DNA of 64,000 nucleotides from Sporolactobacillus shoreae. Lineage in GTDB: Bacteria > Bacillota > Bacilli > Bacillales > Sporolactobacillaceae. The position numbers and the translations under genes were made by a program. Within the stretch, counting starts at the first letter, position 1. Each line of letters begins with the position of its first letter. This document shows, in pieces, positions 1 to 8,572 of the stretch. The DNA lies in NCBI RefSeq assembly GCF_004684935.1, contig NZ_SRJD01000001.1, positions 186,001 to 250,000 of the forward strand, read 5' to 3'. Under the pieces are notes generated by a model. That model saw only the letters and a program-made list of their open reading frames with translations, made no database searches and was not told the origin of the DNA.

Positions 1-738
1 GATACAGAAGAGCTGAAAGAGGTTATTGCTGAGGTTTTGTCTGAATTCCTAACACGTGACGAGACGGAAACACAGCTGAATATGAACCCGGAAGGGCTCT
101 CTGTGTTTCTTATGGTGGGCGTCAATGGAGCCGGAAAAACAACGACCATCGGAAAACTGGCTGGCAGGCTGAAGAATCAAGGAAAGTCAGTGCTGCTCGC
201 TGCAGCCGATACTTTCCGTGCCGGCGCCATCGATCAGCTTCAGGTCTGGGGTGACAGGGCCGGGGTGGATGTGATCCGTCATCAGGAGGGTTCTGATCCC
301 GCATCGGTGATTTTTGATGCCATTAAAGCCGCAAAATCCAGAAAAACAGATGTCCTGCTCTGTGATACAGCCGGTAGGTTGCAAAATAAGGTGAATCTGA
401 TGAAAGAGTTGGAGAAGATCAAGCGCGTTATTGAGCGGGAAGTTCCCGGAGCTCCTCAGGAGGTGCTTTTGGTGCTTGACGCGACGACGGGACAAAATGC
501 GTTGAATCAGGCGAAATTGTTCCGCCAAGCATCGGATGTCACAGGTATCGTGCTGACGAAACTTGACGGAACGGCTAAAGGTGGTATCGTTCTTGGCGTA
601 CGTCATGAACTGAATATTCCTGTTAAGTTAATCGGTCTGGGAGAAAAAATGAATGATCTGCAGACGTTTGACGCAGATGCGTTTATTTATGGGCTTTTTT
701 CGGAATTATTCAGTGACGATAACCATGCAGAGGCTTGA
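1..738 (+). CDS. ftsY: Signal recognition particle receptor FtsY (5' truncated)
   Basis: The reading frame is open from base 1, so the N-terminus lies outside the window; 245 residues are visible. FtsY is the membrane-associated SRP receptor GTPase that docks Ffh-ribosome complexes at the SecYEG translocon. Visible SRP-type GTPase motifs are the P-loop [10 protein letters not shown] (about residue 40 of the visible part), the DTFRAGA insertion-box motif, DTAGR and [10 protein letters not shown]. The sequence ends soon after the NG domain, as is usual. It is followed by ylxM and ffh, the standard Bacillales order, which places receptor and SRP protein side by side. Confidence 0.97.
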   Translation, partial: DTEELKEVIAEVLSEFLTRDETETQLNMNPEGLSVFLMVGVNGAGKTTTIGKLAGRLKNQGKSVLLAAADTFRAGAIDQLQVWGDRAGVDVIRHQEGSDPASVIFDAIKAAKSRKTDVLLCDTAGRLQNKVNLMKELEKIKRVIEREVPGAPQEVLLVLDATTGQNALNQAKLFRQASDVTGIVLTKLDGTAKGGIVLGVRHELNIPVKLIGLGEKMNDLQTFDADAFIYGLFSELFSDDNHAEA

Positions 739-766
739 GAGGAATTATAGGTGTTAAGATAAAAAC

Positions 767-795
767 TTGACAGAAGGATACGTTTCCTGTAAACT
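767..795 (+). promoter_or_regulatory. Sigma-A promoter for ylxM-ffh
   Basis: A perfect -35 TTGACA (767-772) is followed after 17 bp by TAAACT (790-795). Transcription would start near 802, between ftsY and ylxM, so ylxM-ffh (and possibly rpsP onward) can be transcribed apart from ftsY. Prediction from consensus only. Confidence 0.75.
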
Positions 796-840
796 GGGTC
801 AGTAAAGTAAATGGCCTTTACAGTCAAGGGGATTTTTGCG

Positions 841-1176
841 ATGCTTGAGAAGATTTTAAGAGTCAACGCCCTATATGATTTCTATCAGCCGCTTCTTACC
901 CCGAAGCAACAGGAGTATCTGGACCTTTACTACCTTAATGACTTTTCTCTCGGTGAGATTGCTGAAAGCCACCAAGTCACGCGTCAGGCCGTTTACGATA
1001 ACTTGAAGCGCGCGGAAAAAACGCTGGAAGCATTTGAAGAGAAGTTGGGTTTGTTCCGCAAGTTTAACGCCCGCGCTGCTCTCATCAAAGAGCTCCGAGA
1101 TCAGACTGCTGAACTGGGTAGTGAAGAACGCCGAAAGCTGGACGCGGTTCTTGACAGGCTTGAGAAATTGGAATAG
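841..1176 (+). CDS. ylxM: YlxM, UPF0122 SRP-associated DNA-binding-like protein
   Basis: A 111-residue all-helical protein with a sigma-70 region-4-like helix-turn-helix ([23 protein letters not shown], centred near residue 45). YlxM is conserved with ffh across Firmicutes and has been linked to the SRP pathway; its exact role is not settled. An in-frame ATG lies at 811, but the ATG at 841 is preferred. It has an AAGGGG ribosome-binding site about 9 nt upstream, and the protein then begins MLEKILRVN, aligning with the B. subtilis protein. The stop is 11 bp before ffh. Confidence 0.9.
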   Translation: MLEKILRVNALYDFYQPLLTPKQQEYLDLYYLNDFSLGEIAESHQVTRQAVYDNLKRAEKTLEAFEEKLGLFRKFNARAALIKELRDQTAELGSEERRKLDAVLDRLEKLE

Positions 1177-1187
1177 GAGTGAGAAGC

Positions 1188-2534
1188 ATGGCATTTGAAA
1201 GTCTTGCAGACAGATTGCAGGCGACGATGAAAAAAATCCGCGGCAAAGGCAAAGTTTCTGAAGCTGATGTCAAGCAGATGGCGCGTGAAGTCCGCCTTGC
1301 CCTTCTAGAAGCCGACGTCAATTTCAAAGTGGTCAAGTCGTTTGTCAAACGCATTCAGGAGCGCGCTGTAGGACAGGACGTGCTGAAAAGCCTGACCCCC
1401 GGCCAACAGGTCATCAAGGTTGTACAGGAAGAACTGACTGAGCTGATGGGTGGAGAGCAGACTCGTCTGAACCTGGCTCTGAAACCGCCGACAGTTATAC
1501 TTTTCGTCGGTCTCCAGGGTGCCGGTAAAACGACCTCTGCCGCAAAGCTTGCCAATTATATCCGAAAAATGCACAACAAAAAGCCACTGATGATCGCCGC
1601 CGATATCTATAGACCTGCTGCGATCAAACAGTTGCAGACGCTTGGCAGCCAGTTGAGTATTCCCGTTTTTTCGCTTGGCGATCAGATCAACCCGGTTGAG
1701 ATCGTCAGACAGGGCCTCGAACAGGCAAGTGCCGATCACAATGATCTGGTGATGATTGATACTGCGGGCAGGCTCCATGTAGATGACGCACTCATGGATG
1801 AACTTGAGCAGATCAAAGCTGTCAGCCATCCGGATGAGATTTTTCTGGTCGTCGATGCGATGACTGGTCAGGATGCTGTTAATGTGGCCAATACATTTAA
1901 CGAACGTCTGGATCTGACGGGTGTCATCATGACCAAACTTGACGGTGATACCCGAGGCGGTGCTGCTCTTTCAATCCGCTCGGTTACGGGCAAACCGATC
2001 AAATTTGTCGGCATGGGCGAAAAAATGGATGCGCTTGAACCTTTCCATCCCGACCGTATGGCTTCCCGCATTCTTGGCATGGGTGACGTGCTTTCTCTGA
2101 TCGAGAAAGCGCAGGCATCCGTTGATGAAGAACGGGCAAAGGAAATGGAGCAGAAGCTTCGTTCAGTCAGCTTTACCCTGGACGATTTTCTCGAACAGAT
2201 TGGTCAGATCCGTAAGATGGGGCCGCTTCAGGATCTGCTGTCGATGATGCCAGGTGCAGGTAAGCTTAAGGGCATGAAGAATATGCAGATTGATGAGAAG
2301 AAGATCGATCAGGTCGAGGCGATGATCCGATCCATGACCCCGCTGGAGAAAAACGATCCGGAAGTGATTAATGCGAGCCGCAAGAAACGGATCGCTCTGG
2401 GGAGCGGAACGTCTATTGCCGATGTCAACCGTTTGCTGAAGCAGTTTAAAGACATGAAGAAAATGATGAAGCAATTTATGGGCAAGACAAAGGGCAAAAA
2501 GCGTGGCAATCCTTTTAACCTGCCATTCATGTGA
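1188..2534 (+). CDS. ffh: Signal recognition particle protein Ffh (SRP54)
   Basis: 448 residues. Ffh is the GTPase and signal-sequence-binding subunit of the cytoplasmic SRP. It begins with the helical N domain, followed by the G domain with P-loop GLQGAGKTT (108-116), DTAGRLHVDD and TKLDGDTRGG. It ends with the methionine-rich M domain that binds signal peptides and 4.5S RNA (GSGTSIADVNRLLKQF, then a Met/Lys-rich tail). A GTG nine bases upstream (1179) is in frame but overlaps the AGGAG ribosome-binding site, so ATG 1188 (MAFESLADRLQ) is the better start. ffh closes the ylxM-ffh pair and is 49 bp ahead of rpsP. Confidence 0.98.
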   Translation: MAFESLADRLQATMKKIRGKGKVSEADVKQMAREVRLALLEADVNFKVVKSFVKRIQERAVGQDVLKSLTPGQQVIKVVQEELTELMGGEQTRLNLALKPPTVILFVGLQGAGKTTSAAKLANYIRKMHNKKPLMIAADIYRPAAIKQLQTLGSQLSIPVFSLGDQINPVEIVRQGLEQASADHNDLVMIDTAGRLHVDDALMDELEQIKAVSHPDEIFLVVDAMTGQDAVNVANTFNERLDLTGVIMTKLDGDTRGGAALSIRSVTGKPIKFVGMGEKMDALEPFHPDRMASRILGMGDVLSLIEKAQASVDEERAKEMEQKLRSVSFTLDDFLEQIGQIRKMGPLQDLLSMMPGAGKLKGMKNMQIDEKKIDQVEAMIRSMTPLEKNDPEVINASRKKRIALGSGTSIADVNRLLKQFKDMKKMMKQFMGKTKGKKRGNPFNLPFM

Positions 2535-2583
2535 ACTGTGGGAAAAAATTTGAGTGATTATTAAAATCAGGAAGGTGTTAGAA

Positions 2584-2856
2584 ATGTCAGTTAAAATTCG
2601 TCTGAAACGCATGGGAGCAAAAAAACGTCCTTTTTACAGAGTAGTAGTCGCTGATTCACGCGCGCCGCGTGACGGCCGCTTCATCGAGGAAATCGGAACC
2701 TACAATCCGGTTTCTACACCAAAGGCATTCAATGTTGATGAAGACAAGGCTTTGGACTGGTTGAAGAAGGGCGCTCAGCCGTCTGACACGGTCCGCAACC
2801 TTTTCTCGAAAAACGGACTCATGGAGAAATTTCATAACTTCAAGCTTCAAAAATAA
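2584..2856 (+). CDS. rpsP: 30S ribosomal protein S16
   Basis: 90 residues beginning [19 protein letters not shown], the highly conserved S16 N-terminus, and of normal family length. S16 is needed for assembly of the 30S body. The start ATG follows GGAAGGTG. An ATG-less in-frame extension upstream exists but has no support. It lies in the usual rpsP-khpA-rimM-trmD-rplS cluster. Confidence 0.98.
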   Translation: MSVKIRLKRMGAKKRPFYRVVVADSRAPRDGRFIEEIGTYNPVSTPKAFNVDEDKALDWLKKGAQPSDTVRNLFSKNGLMEKFHNFKLQK

Positions 2857-2877
2857 GGATCAGGGAGCGGATTTGAT

Positions 2878-3108
2878 ATGGAGGAACTGATCAAAGCCCT
2901 CGTTGTCCCGCTCATTGAAAATCCTGAACAAATACAGATTCTGAAACAGGAGGACTCCGGCTGTATTACTTATATTCTGACGGTCGCAAAACAGGATATG
3001 GGTAAAGTCATTGGCAGAAACGGTCAGGTCGTGTCGGCGATCCGTACCGTGATTTCGTCAGCGGCGAGTGCCGAAGGTAAAAACATCCGATTCCTGATTC
3101 GGGAATAA
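2878..3108 (+). CDS. khpA: RNA-binding KH-domain protein KhpA (YlqC)
   Basis: 76 residues, a single type-II KH domain with the RNA-contacting GRNG loop at 46-49. In Firmicutes KhpA pairs with KhpB (Jag/EloR) and binds many RNAs, with effects on cell elongation and division. Length and position after rpsP match the family. It is closed by a strong terminator at 3117-3151. In B. subtilis ylqD would follow; here there is only 170 bp before rimM. Confidence 0.93.
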   Translation: MEELIKALVVPLIENPEQIQILKQEDSGCITYILTVAKQDMGKVIGRNGQVVSAIRTVISSAASAEGKNIRFLIRE

Positions 3109-3116
3109 ACTGAGAG

Positions 3117-3151
3117 AAAAAGAGAAGGGGACATATCACCCTTCTCTTTTT
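3117..3151 (+). terminator. Rho-independent terminator after khpA
   Basis: A 13-bp stem AAAAAGAGAAGGG / CCCTTCTCTTTTT with an 8-nt loop and the T-run forming the descending arm. It separates the ylxM-ffh-rpsP-khpA unit from rimM. No clear promoter was found in the AT-rich 126 bp before rimM. Confidence 0.85.
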
Positions 3152-3277
3152 CACCATATAATCCAAACATTTTTTATATTGATAAACATAGATCTGGCTT
3201 GAAAAGCAAAGCATCGTATCCGCTGCATAAAATTAGAAACTGCTGCGTTCAAGAAAGTATTTTAAGGAGGAACTTGT

Positions 3278-3802
3278 GTGACTGAATGGCAGTACGTCGG
3301 GAAAATTGTAAATACACGAGGCATCAGAGGAGAAGTTAAAGTGATCAGTGTGACTGATTTTCCGGAAGAACGTTTCGCAAATGGGGCAGTGCTCTACGTA
3401 CATGATGAAAAAGCTGCGTCCTATTTACCGTTTTCTGTGACCGGCCATAGCCGGCACAAACAATTTGATTACCTGACCTTCAAAGATTACCGATCAATTA
3501 ATGATGTTGAAAAATATAAAGGCTGTTCACTTTTTGTTCCGAGAGAACAGTTGCCGCTATTGAAAGACGGAGAATTTTACTACTATCAGATTATCGGCCT
3601 GGATGTATATACTGATACTGGGGAGCGTCTGGGCGCGATCAAGGAGATCCTGTCTCCCGGTGCTAATGACGTCTGGGTCGTACAGACGAACGGAAAAGAT
3701 ATCCTAATTCCTTACATCAAGGATGTTGTCAGGCAAATAGATGTTGCAAACAAACGGGTGACCATTCATCTGATTCCGGGGATGATTGATGATGAGGGTT
3801 GA
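3278..3802 (+). CDS. rimM: Ribosome maturation factor RimM
   Basis: 174 residues. RimM assists maturation of the 30S head near S19. The N-terminal RimM domain starts [17 protein letters not shown], and a PRC-barrel-like C-terminal domain follows ([20 protein letters not shown], then [16 protein letters not shown]). GTG is the start, preceded by AAGGAGG. The 3' end overlaps the trmD start by a few bases, suggesting translational coupling. Confidence 0.96.
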   Translation: MTEWQYVGKIVNTRGIRGEVKVISVTDFPEERFANGAVLYVHDEKAASYLPFSVTGHSRHKQFDYLTFKDYRSINDVEKYKGCSLFVPREQLPLLKDGEFYYYQIIGLDVYTDTGERLGAIKEILSPGANDVWVVQTNGKDILIPYIKDVVRQIDVANKRVTIHLIPGMIDDEG

Positions 3803-4538
3803 TGTCCTCACCTTGTTTCCGGAGATGTTTCCCGGTGTTTTGAACGGATCCATTCTTGGAAAAGCCTCTGAAAAGGGTTCAGTTTCTTATCACATCACAG
3901 ATTTCCGCCAATTTACGACAAATAAGCATCAAAAAGTGGATGATTATCCATTCGGCGGAGGTGCCGGAATGGTTCTGATGCCCCAGCCTCTGTTTGATGC
4001 GGTTCATTCTGTTTGCGCGGAAGATGATGCACAACCCAGAATTATACTGACATCTCCACAAGGCAAACCATTCACACAAAGAGATGCCGAAGATCTTTCG
4101 GCAGAACAACGTCTGATTTTTATTTGTGGGCACTATGAGGGCTTTGACGAGCGCATCCCTCAACATCTCGTAACGGATGAGTTTTCTGTCGGTGATTTTG
4201 TTATGACCGGCGGGGAGCTTGCTGCGATGTCAATGATTGACAGCATAGTCAGGCTTCTTCCGGGAGTTCTGGGAAATGAAACTTCAGCTGTAACCGATTC
4301 GTTCTCCGATGGTTTATTGGAACATCCTCACTATACGCGCCCGGCAGATTTCCGAGGAATGAAAGTGCCAGACATTCTTCTTTCAGGAAACCATGAAAAA
4401 ATAGCTGAATGGCGCCATAAGGAATCACTGCGGCGAACCTATATGCGGCGGCCGGATCTTCTGAAAAACAGACAATACTCTGAAATTGAGAAAAAGTGGC
4501 TTGCAGAATTTAAAAAGACCAATGAACGTATTAAATAA
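3792..4538 (+). CDS. trmD: tRNA (guanine-N1)-methyltransferase TrmD
   Basis: About 248 residues. TrmD methylates G37 of tRNAs using SAM and prevents +1 frameshifting. The SPOUT-fold trefoil-knot signature is clear: [37 protein letters not shown] and the conserved [15 protein letters not shown]. Three in-frame starts are possible: TTG 3786, ATG 3789 and ATG 3792. ATG 3792 gives the family N-terminus [13 protein letters not shown], while 3789 has slightly better spacing to GGGG. It overlaps rimM by 11 bp. Confidence 0.97.
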   Translation: MRVDVLTLFPEMFPGVLNGSILGKASEKGSVSYHITDFRQFTTNKHQKVDDYPFGGGAGMVLMPQPLFDAVHSVCAEDDAQPRIILTSPQGKPFTQRDAEDLSAEQRLIFICGHYEGFDERIPQHLVTDEFSVGDFVMTGGELAAMSMIDSIVRLLPGVLGNETSAVTDSFSDGLLEHPHYTRPADFRGMKVPDILLSGNHEKIAEWRHKESLRRTYMRRPDLLKNRQYSEIEKKWLAEFKKTNERIK

Positions 4539-4551
4539 GTAAAAATCCGGC

Positions 4552-4581
4552 TTGCGTATCAGTGGCAATTCGTGTTATTAT
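4552..4581 (+). promoter_or_regulatory. Sigma-A extended -10 promoter for rplS, inside a dyad
   Basis: -35 TTGCGT (4552-4557), 18-bp spacer, -10 TATTAT (4576-4581) with an upstream TG (4573-4574). The -10 lies inside a perfect inverted repeat, CGTGTTA / TAACACG (4571-4577 and 4583-4589). The dyad is flanked by direct repeats GTGGCAATT at 4562 and 4589. Predicted start near 4588. Confidence 0.65.
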
Positions 4582-4587
4582 TTAACA

Positions 4588-4660
4588 CGTGGCAATTGTA
4601 AGTGGACAACGATGTTCCGCTGCGATCGTTTGGATCGTATGAGCATTTGTATGGAAGGAG
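4588..4660 (+). ncRNA. Candidate L19 (rplS) leader RNA
   Basis: The roughly 85-nt untranslated leader of rplS carries a hairpin TGCGATC-GTTTG-GATCGTA (4621-4639) just ahead of the AAGGAGG ribosome-binding site. Structured rplS leaders (L19 leader family) are known in Firmicutes and are thought to mediate autoregulation. The match is by position and the presence of a stem, not by a covariance search. Confidence 0.45.
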
Positions 4661-4672
4661 GCCATGATCGTT

Positions 4673-5014
4673 ATGCCGAATATTATCGATGAGATCACAA
4701 AAGAACAGCTGCGTTCGGATATTCCGGATTTCAGACCCGGAGACACGCTTAAAGTGCACGTGAAGATCACTGAAGGCACACATGAACGTATTCAGGTGTT
4801 CGAAGGTGTTGTGATCAAGCGCCATGGCGGTGGAATCAGTGCGACATTCACAGTTCGCAAGATTTCTTACGGCGTGGGTGTTGAGCGTGCTTTTCCTGTT
4901 AATTCGCCTAAGATTGATAAAATCGAAGTCGTTCGTCACGGTAAAGTTCGCCGTGCTAAACTTTATTATCTGCGTAATCTCCGCGGAAAGAAAGCACGTA
5001 TCAAGAGCAAATAA
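4673..5014 (+). CDS. rplS: 50S ribosomal protein L19
   Basis: 113 residues. L19 sits at the 30S-50S interface. Typical segments are [19 protein letters not shown] and [16 protein letters not shown], with a basic tail [20 protein letters not shown]. The upstream in-frame ATG 4664 is only 2 nt from AAGGAGG, whereas ATG 4673 ([12 protein letters not shown]) has 11-nt spacing and matches the family start. Transcribed from its own promoter and closed by a terminator, so it forms a monocistronic unit. Confidence 0.98.
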   Translation: MPNIIDEITKEQLRSDIPDFRPGDTLKVHVKITEGTHERIQVFEGVVIKRHGGGISATFTVRKISYGVGVERAFPVNSPKIDKIEVVRHGKVRRAKLYYLRNLRGKKARIKSK

Positions 5015-5051
5015 ACAGCTTTTTTCAAAGGAAAAGACAATAGTGAAGAGA

Positions 5052-5082
5052 AGGGCTTGGGGGAATCCAAGCTCTTTTTTTT
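5052..5082 (+). terminator. Rho-independent terminator after rplS
   Basis: Stem AGGGCTTGG / CCAAGCTCT (one G:U pair) with a 6-nt loop and a run of 8 T. It immediately precedes repeat copy A. Confidence 0.88.
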
Positions 5083-5103
5083 AACTCAATATATTTTTAT
5101 AGA

Positions 5104-5287
5104 AGGCTTTGTTAAACTTGTCTGTTTTTTTGCTCCATGCGCTCGCTTTCCGCGAGCGATCCGTGAGACTCTTCGCTCGGTGTTCTCACTGCGAGGCCAG
5201 AAGGCTCGCTGATCCCGCAGGAGTCTCGCGTCTTCCGCTCCAATCAACGGAGGAGCAAAAATCAACATTGAATTTAAACATAGCTTT
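5104..5287 (+). repeat. Intergenic repeat element, copy A (about 184 bp)
   Basis: This segment is the inverse-oriented counterpart of 55731-55897. Read on the minus strand, both copies share TTGATTGGAGCGGA, CTGCGGGATCAGCGA, CTGGCCTC and GACAAGTTTAA in the same order. The ends are imperfect inverted repeats (CTTTGTTAAAC at left, and CTATGTTTAAA as the complement of the right end). TTTTTGCTCC and GGAGCAAAAA form a long-range outer stem. A further hairpin GCTCGC-TTTC-GCGAGC type lies near 5141-5158. No coding frame of note. Together with the terminator and the rbgA ribosome-binding site it fills the 304-bp gap between rplS and rbgA. Confidence 0.85.
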
Positions 5288-5318
5288 ATAGAAAACAAAA
5301 TTTTAAGGAGGGACGTTT

Positions 5319-6203
5319 ATGAACATTCAATGGTATCCGGGACATATGGCGAAGGCCAAACGACAGATGATTGAAAAGATCAAACAGATTGATGTCGTGA
5401 TTGAACTGGTTGACAGCCGAATCCCATCGGCATCCCGTAATCCGCTCGTGGATGAAATAGCTTCAGGGAAGCCGAGGTTGCTTCTGCTTAATAAAATTGA
5501 TATGGCTGACCCTGCAGCAACTGCGGCTTGGAAGTCGTATCATGAAAGGCGCGGCCTGGCTGTTCACCTCGTAAACAGCCAGACGGGTCAGGGGACATCA
5601 TCTATAGCGGGAAGTGTGCATCAGCTGACATCTCAGCGGAGGAAGAAAATGGAGGAAAAGGGATTTAAGCCGCATCCGGACCGCGCCTTGATTCTTGGCA
5701 TTCCAAATGTTGGGAAATCAACGTTGATCAACAGGCTGGCAGGTAAAAAAATTGCGAAGATAGGTGATCGTCCCGGTGTGACAACCGCACAGCAGTGGAT
5801 CAAAGTTGGGAAAACAATGGAACTGCTTGATACTCCGGGAATTTTATGGCCGAAGTTTGATGATCCTGAAGTGGGCCTCAGACTGGCCGCAACCGGTGCA
5901 ATAAAGGAGGAATTGCTTGATTTTCAGGAAATAGCCTTCTTTCTGGTTCAATTAATGCTTCAGAGATATCGTAATCAGCTGGCTGAAAGATATCATTTAT
6001 CCGTTTTACCTGAACTGAACCGGAATGATCAGGACCAGGAGAAGATCATCGGGCTTTTTGATGCAATTGGCAAAAGTCGTGGCTGCCTGATGAGCGGTGG
6101 ACTTGTCGATTATGACCGGACAGCGGAAATCATTGTCCGTGATTATCGCCATCAGAAGCTGGGCTGCCTGACTCTTGAGCTGCCGGCTGAGAAAACCATT
6201 TGA
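5319..6203 (+). CDS. rbgA: Ribosome biogenesis GTPase RbgA (YlqF)
   Basis: 294 residues. RbgA is an essential, circularly permuted GTPase that drives late 50S assembly (incorporation of L16 and neighbours). The permuted order is visible: the G4 motif NKID (58-61) precedes the P-loop GIPNVGKST (127-135) and then DTPGI (about 171). The C-terminal helical domain contains RGCLMSGGLVDYD, a hallmark of the family. ATG with AAGGAGG upstream. No separate promoter was seen downstream of repeat copy A. Confidence 0.97.
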   Translation: MNIQWYPGHMAKAKRQMIEKIKQIDVVIELVDSRIPSASRNPLVDEIASGKPRLLLLNKIDMADPAATAAWKSYHERRGLAVHLVNSQTGQGTSSIAGSVHQLTSQRRKKMEEKGFKPHPDRALILGIPNVGKSTLINRLAGKKIAKIGDRPGVTTAQQWIKVGKTMELLDTPGILWPKFDDPEVGLRLAATGAIKEELLDFQEIAFFLVQLMLQRYRNQLAERYHLSVLPELNRNDQDQEKIIGLFDAIGKSRGCLMSGGLVDYDRTAEIIVRDYRHQKLGCLTLELPAEKTI

Positions 6204-6262
6204 ACTGAAAAAAATAATAAATGTCTTGTGTCAATTGACCGATATAGAAAGGGAGAGGGAAA

Positions 6263-7024
6263 TTGAGGCAACAGTCTATCGCAAAAATCAGGGAAGAACT
6301 GGATCGCTCCCACTTTTTAAATGATAAAAAAAGGAGCGAACTGGCTCAGGATTCCAGAATAGGTGTACGGCATCTGCTTGAAGTCTGGGATAAAAAACAG
6401 GCCAGATTTCAGAATTTGATTCAGAAATTTCGTGAGATGAACCGTATTGAAGATGAATGGCATCAGAGGGGTGCCAGAAAGCTGGCCGGGATCGATGAAG
6501 CGGGTCGTGGACCGCTTGCCGGTCCCGTGGTGGCCGCGTGTGTGATTCTGGAACCCGATGCTGTCATACCCGGAATTAATGATTCGAAGCAACTCAGTGC
6601 TGTGAAGCGCAATTATTATTTTGAACGAATAAAAGAATCCGCATTATCTTTCGGAATTGGAATAGTTTCCGCACGCGAAATTGATACGATCAATATCTAT
6701 GAATCGGCTAAAAAAGCGATGATGCTCGCTGTTTCGGAGATGGAGGTTGAACCGGATCATTTGCTGATTGATGCGATGAAGTTACCCTTGAACATCTCGC
6801 AAACCTCTTTAATTAAGGGCGACGCGAGAAGCAATTCCATTGCCGCAGCCTCAATTCTTGCGAAAGTGACCCGTGACCGATTGATGGATAAACTGGATAA
6901 GGTATATCCAGGGTATGGATTTGCCGTCAACAAAGGGTATGGCACGAGGGAACACTTATCAGCAATAAAGAAGCTCGGGCCGTGTCCCGAACATCGTATG
7001 ACGTTCGCCCCTCTTAAATCCTGA
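6263..7024 (+). CDS. rnhB: Ribonuclease HII
   Basis: 253 residues with the roughly 70-residue N-terminal extension typical of Bacillus RNase HII. The enzyme nicks RNA in RNA-DNA hybrids and removes misincorporated ribonucleotides. The catalytic Asp-Glu pair is D78-E79 in IDEAGRGPLAGPVV; further acidic residues lie in HLLIDAM and the KVTRDRLM helix. TTG start with GGGAGAGGG upstream. Confidence 0.96.
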   Translation: MRQQSIAKIREELDRSHFLNDKKRSELAQDSRIGVRHLLEVWDKKQARFQNLIQKFREMNRIEDEWHQRGARKLAGIDEAGRGPLAGPVVAACVILEPDAVIPGINDSKQLSAVKRNYYFERIKESALSFGIGIVSAREIDTINIYESAKKAMMLAVSEMEVEPDHLLIDAMKLPLNISQTSLIKGDARSNSIAAASILAKVTRDRLMDKLDKVYPGYGFAVNKGYGTREHLSAIKKLGPCPEHRMTFAPLKS

Positions 7025-7048
7025 ATTGCCGAACAGAAGGTGTCCGAA

Positions 7049-8572
7049 TTGAACTTCCAACCTTATGCAATCAGCCAAAGTCAATTGATAGGCACGTATG
7101 CGCCGGAACAAGTACTTCGCGGAAAAGTTCTCGAAATTTTACCCGACCGTACGGCACTTGTCCAGCTTGGCGCTCAGAAAATGGTTGCAAAAGTAGTTGC
7201 TCTCCAGCCGCCGCTGAAAGTTGGTCAGGATTATCTTTTTCAGGTCCAGCAGAACAGTAACCCACTGACTGCAAAAGTCGTAGGGCGCCGCACGGAGCAG
7301 GAAAGGACATCTTCCTCGATTGTTGAGGACGCACTAAACGCATTTAAATTGAAAGACGAGCCGATTAACAGGCAATTGATCCAGGCTTTTCTTGATCAGG
7401 GAGAGCCACTGACACGCAATGCGGTAATCACCGCTCGTTCACTTCTAGGCAGCAGGCCGGCTGATGTTTCTTCGGGAATGCGTGCTGTAAAATGGATGAT
7501 CAACCACAGGCTTCCGATCACTTCCACCGTATTTCACCTGGCAGGCCATCTGATGAAAGCTGAACCGTTGTCTTCACAGCTTAACGCTTTAACCCAGGCT
7601 CTAGATCACACGAACGTCTCCACTCCTTCAACTGCGGCATTGAAGGGGGCAGTCAATGATCTGAAAAATATTAAGGGGGAACCCTCGCTCCAAATGGCTA
7701 CCGGGATTTTAGGCCGTGAAAAGACGACAGAATTACTTAAATCCTTTTTGCAGGAACAGATGCCGACTGCCCAGGTTAACTCAGGAGAAATAATTAAATT
7801 TGTTAACGGAGCGATGTCTCAGACTGACACCGTCAATTTTCTGAATAAACTTCACGTTGAAATAAAGCCGGATTTATTTCTCAGTCAATTCAAATCATTT
7901 CTCGTGTCCCAATTTGCGGGTCAGGCGTCACAGACTATTTTCAGCGGAAACAGTGATCTGGGGCTGCTTCTGAACTCTATGAGGGAGCTTGGTTTTGATT
8001 TTGAGCAGAACCTCAGAAATCAGCTTTCTTCCGGAGAAACTCTGAAATCAACGGACTCCCTGAAAGAAAAATTGCTTGCTGTTGTTCAGGATCATCAGGC
8101 ACCTACGGCGATAAAGGAATTGGCACGAGATATTGTCGGAAAAATAACCGGCGAGCAGATTCAGATGGTGTCCACGGATCCACAGGTTGCCCAATTTTCC
8201 ATCCAGATTCCGATTCCATTCCAGCGGGAAATTAAGAATGTATCGGTTTATTGGGAAGGTAAGAAAAGCAAAAGTGGCAAGCTGGATCCTGACTCGTGCA
8301 CCATATTGCTTTGGCTCGATCTGACAAATTTAAAAGAAACTCTGGTCAGTGTCCGTGTCCAGAGCCGCTCGGTGACACTGACAGTTCAGAATGATTCTGA
8401 AGATCTGACACAATTCTTGAAAGAGGGCGAACCTGCGCTTCGGGATCAGCTTGCGGCGATTAATTATCACCTGACTTCAGTCTCTCAAGCTGAAAAGATC
8501 GACCCTCAACTCGTAAAAAAAGCGCAGGAACCTTTAAATATAACGAATTACAATCTGGACGTGAGAGTATGA
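7049..8572 (+). CDS. ylqG: YlqG-like protein with FliK-type C-terminal domain
   Basis: About 507 residues; no enzyme motifs and no signal peptide. Position between rnhB and ylqH matches B. subtilis ylqG, which has no assigned function. The C-terminal part (about 395-490) reads like a flagellar hook-length-control (Flg_hook) domain: a hydrophobic LLWLDLTNLKETLVSVRVQ strand pair, then SVTLTVQNDSEDLTQFLKEG and ALRDQLAAINYHLTSV. The central region is Gln/Ser/Leu-rich helical. Start uncertain: TTG 7049 is 8 nt after AGAAGG; GTG 7040 overlaps that site. The stop overlaps the ylqH ATG (ATGA). Inference: a FliK paralogue paired with an FlhB-like partner. Confidence 0.7.
   Translation: MNFQPYAISQSQLIGTYAPEQVLRGKVLEILPDRTALVQLGAQKMVAKVVALQPPLKVGQDYLFQVQQNSNPLTAKVVGRRTEQERTSSSIVEDALNAFKLKDEPINRQLIQAFLDQGEPLTRNAVITARSLLGSRPADVSSGMRAVKWMINHRLPITSTVFHLAGHLMKAEPLSSQLNALTQALDHTNVSTPSTAALKGAVNDLKNIKGEPSLQMATGILGREKTTELLKSFLQEQMPTAQVNSGEIIKFVNGAMSQTDTVNFLNKLHVEIKPDLFLSQFKSFLVSQFAGQASQTIFSGNSDLGLLLNSMRELGFDFEQNLRNQLSSGETLKSTDSLKEKLLAVVQDHQAPTAIKELARDIVGKITGEQIQMVSTDPQVAQFSIQIPIPFQREIKNVSVYWEGKKSKSGKLDPDSCTILLWLDLTNLKETLVSVRVQSRSVTLTVQNDSEDLTQFLKEGEPALRDQLAAINYHLTSVSQAEKIDPQLVKKAQEPLNITNYNLDVRV

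Noticed and set aside
811-840. Upstream ATG of ylxM adding ten residues
   Set aside because: No ribosome-binding site, only about 10 bp after the predicted transcription start, and the extra residues are not part of the family.
3199-3233. Possible rimM promoter (TTGAAA ... TAAAAT)
   Set aside because: The spacer is about 23 bp; no alternative pair with acceptable spacing was found.
4573-4588. TnrA/GlnR-like site (TGTNA...TNACA) at the rplS promoter
   Set aside because: The spacing between half-sites is 5 bp, whereas the TnrA/GlnR consensus needs 7.
5109-5291. Small open frame within repeat copy A
   Set aside because: It is formed by the repeat sequence, has no ribosome-binding site and is not preserved in copy B.
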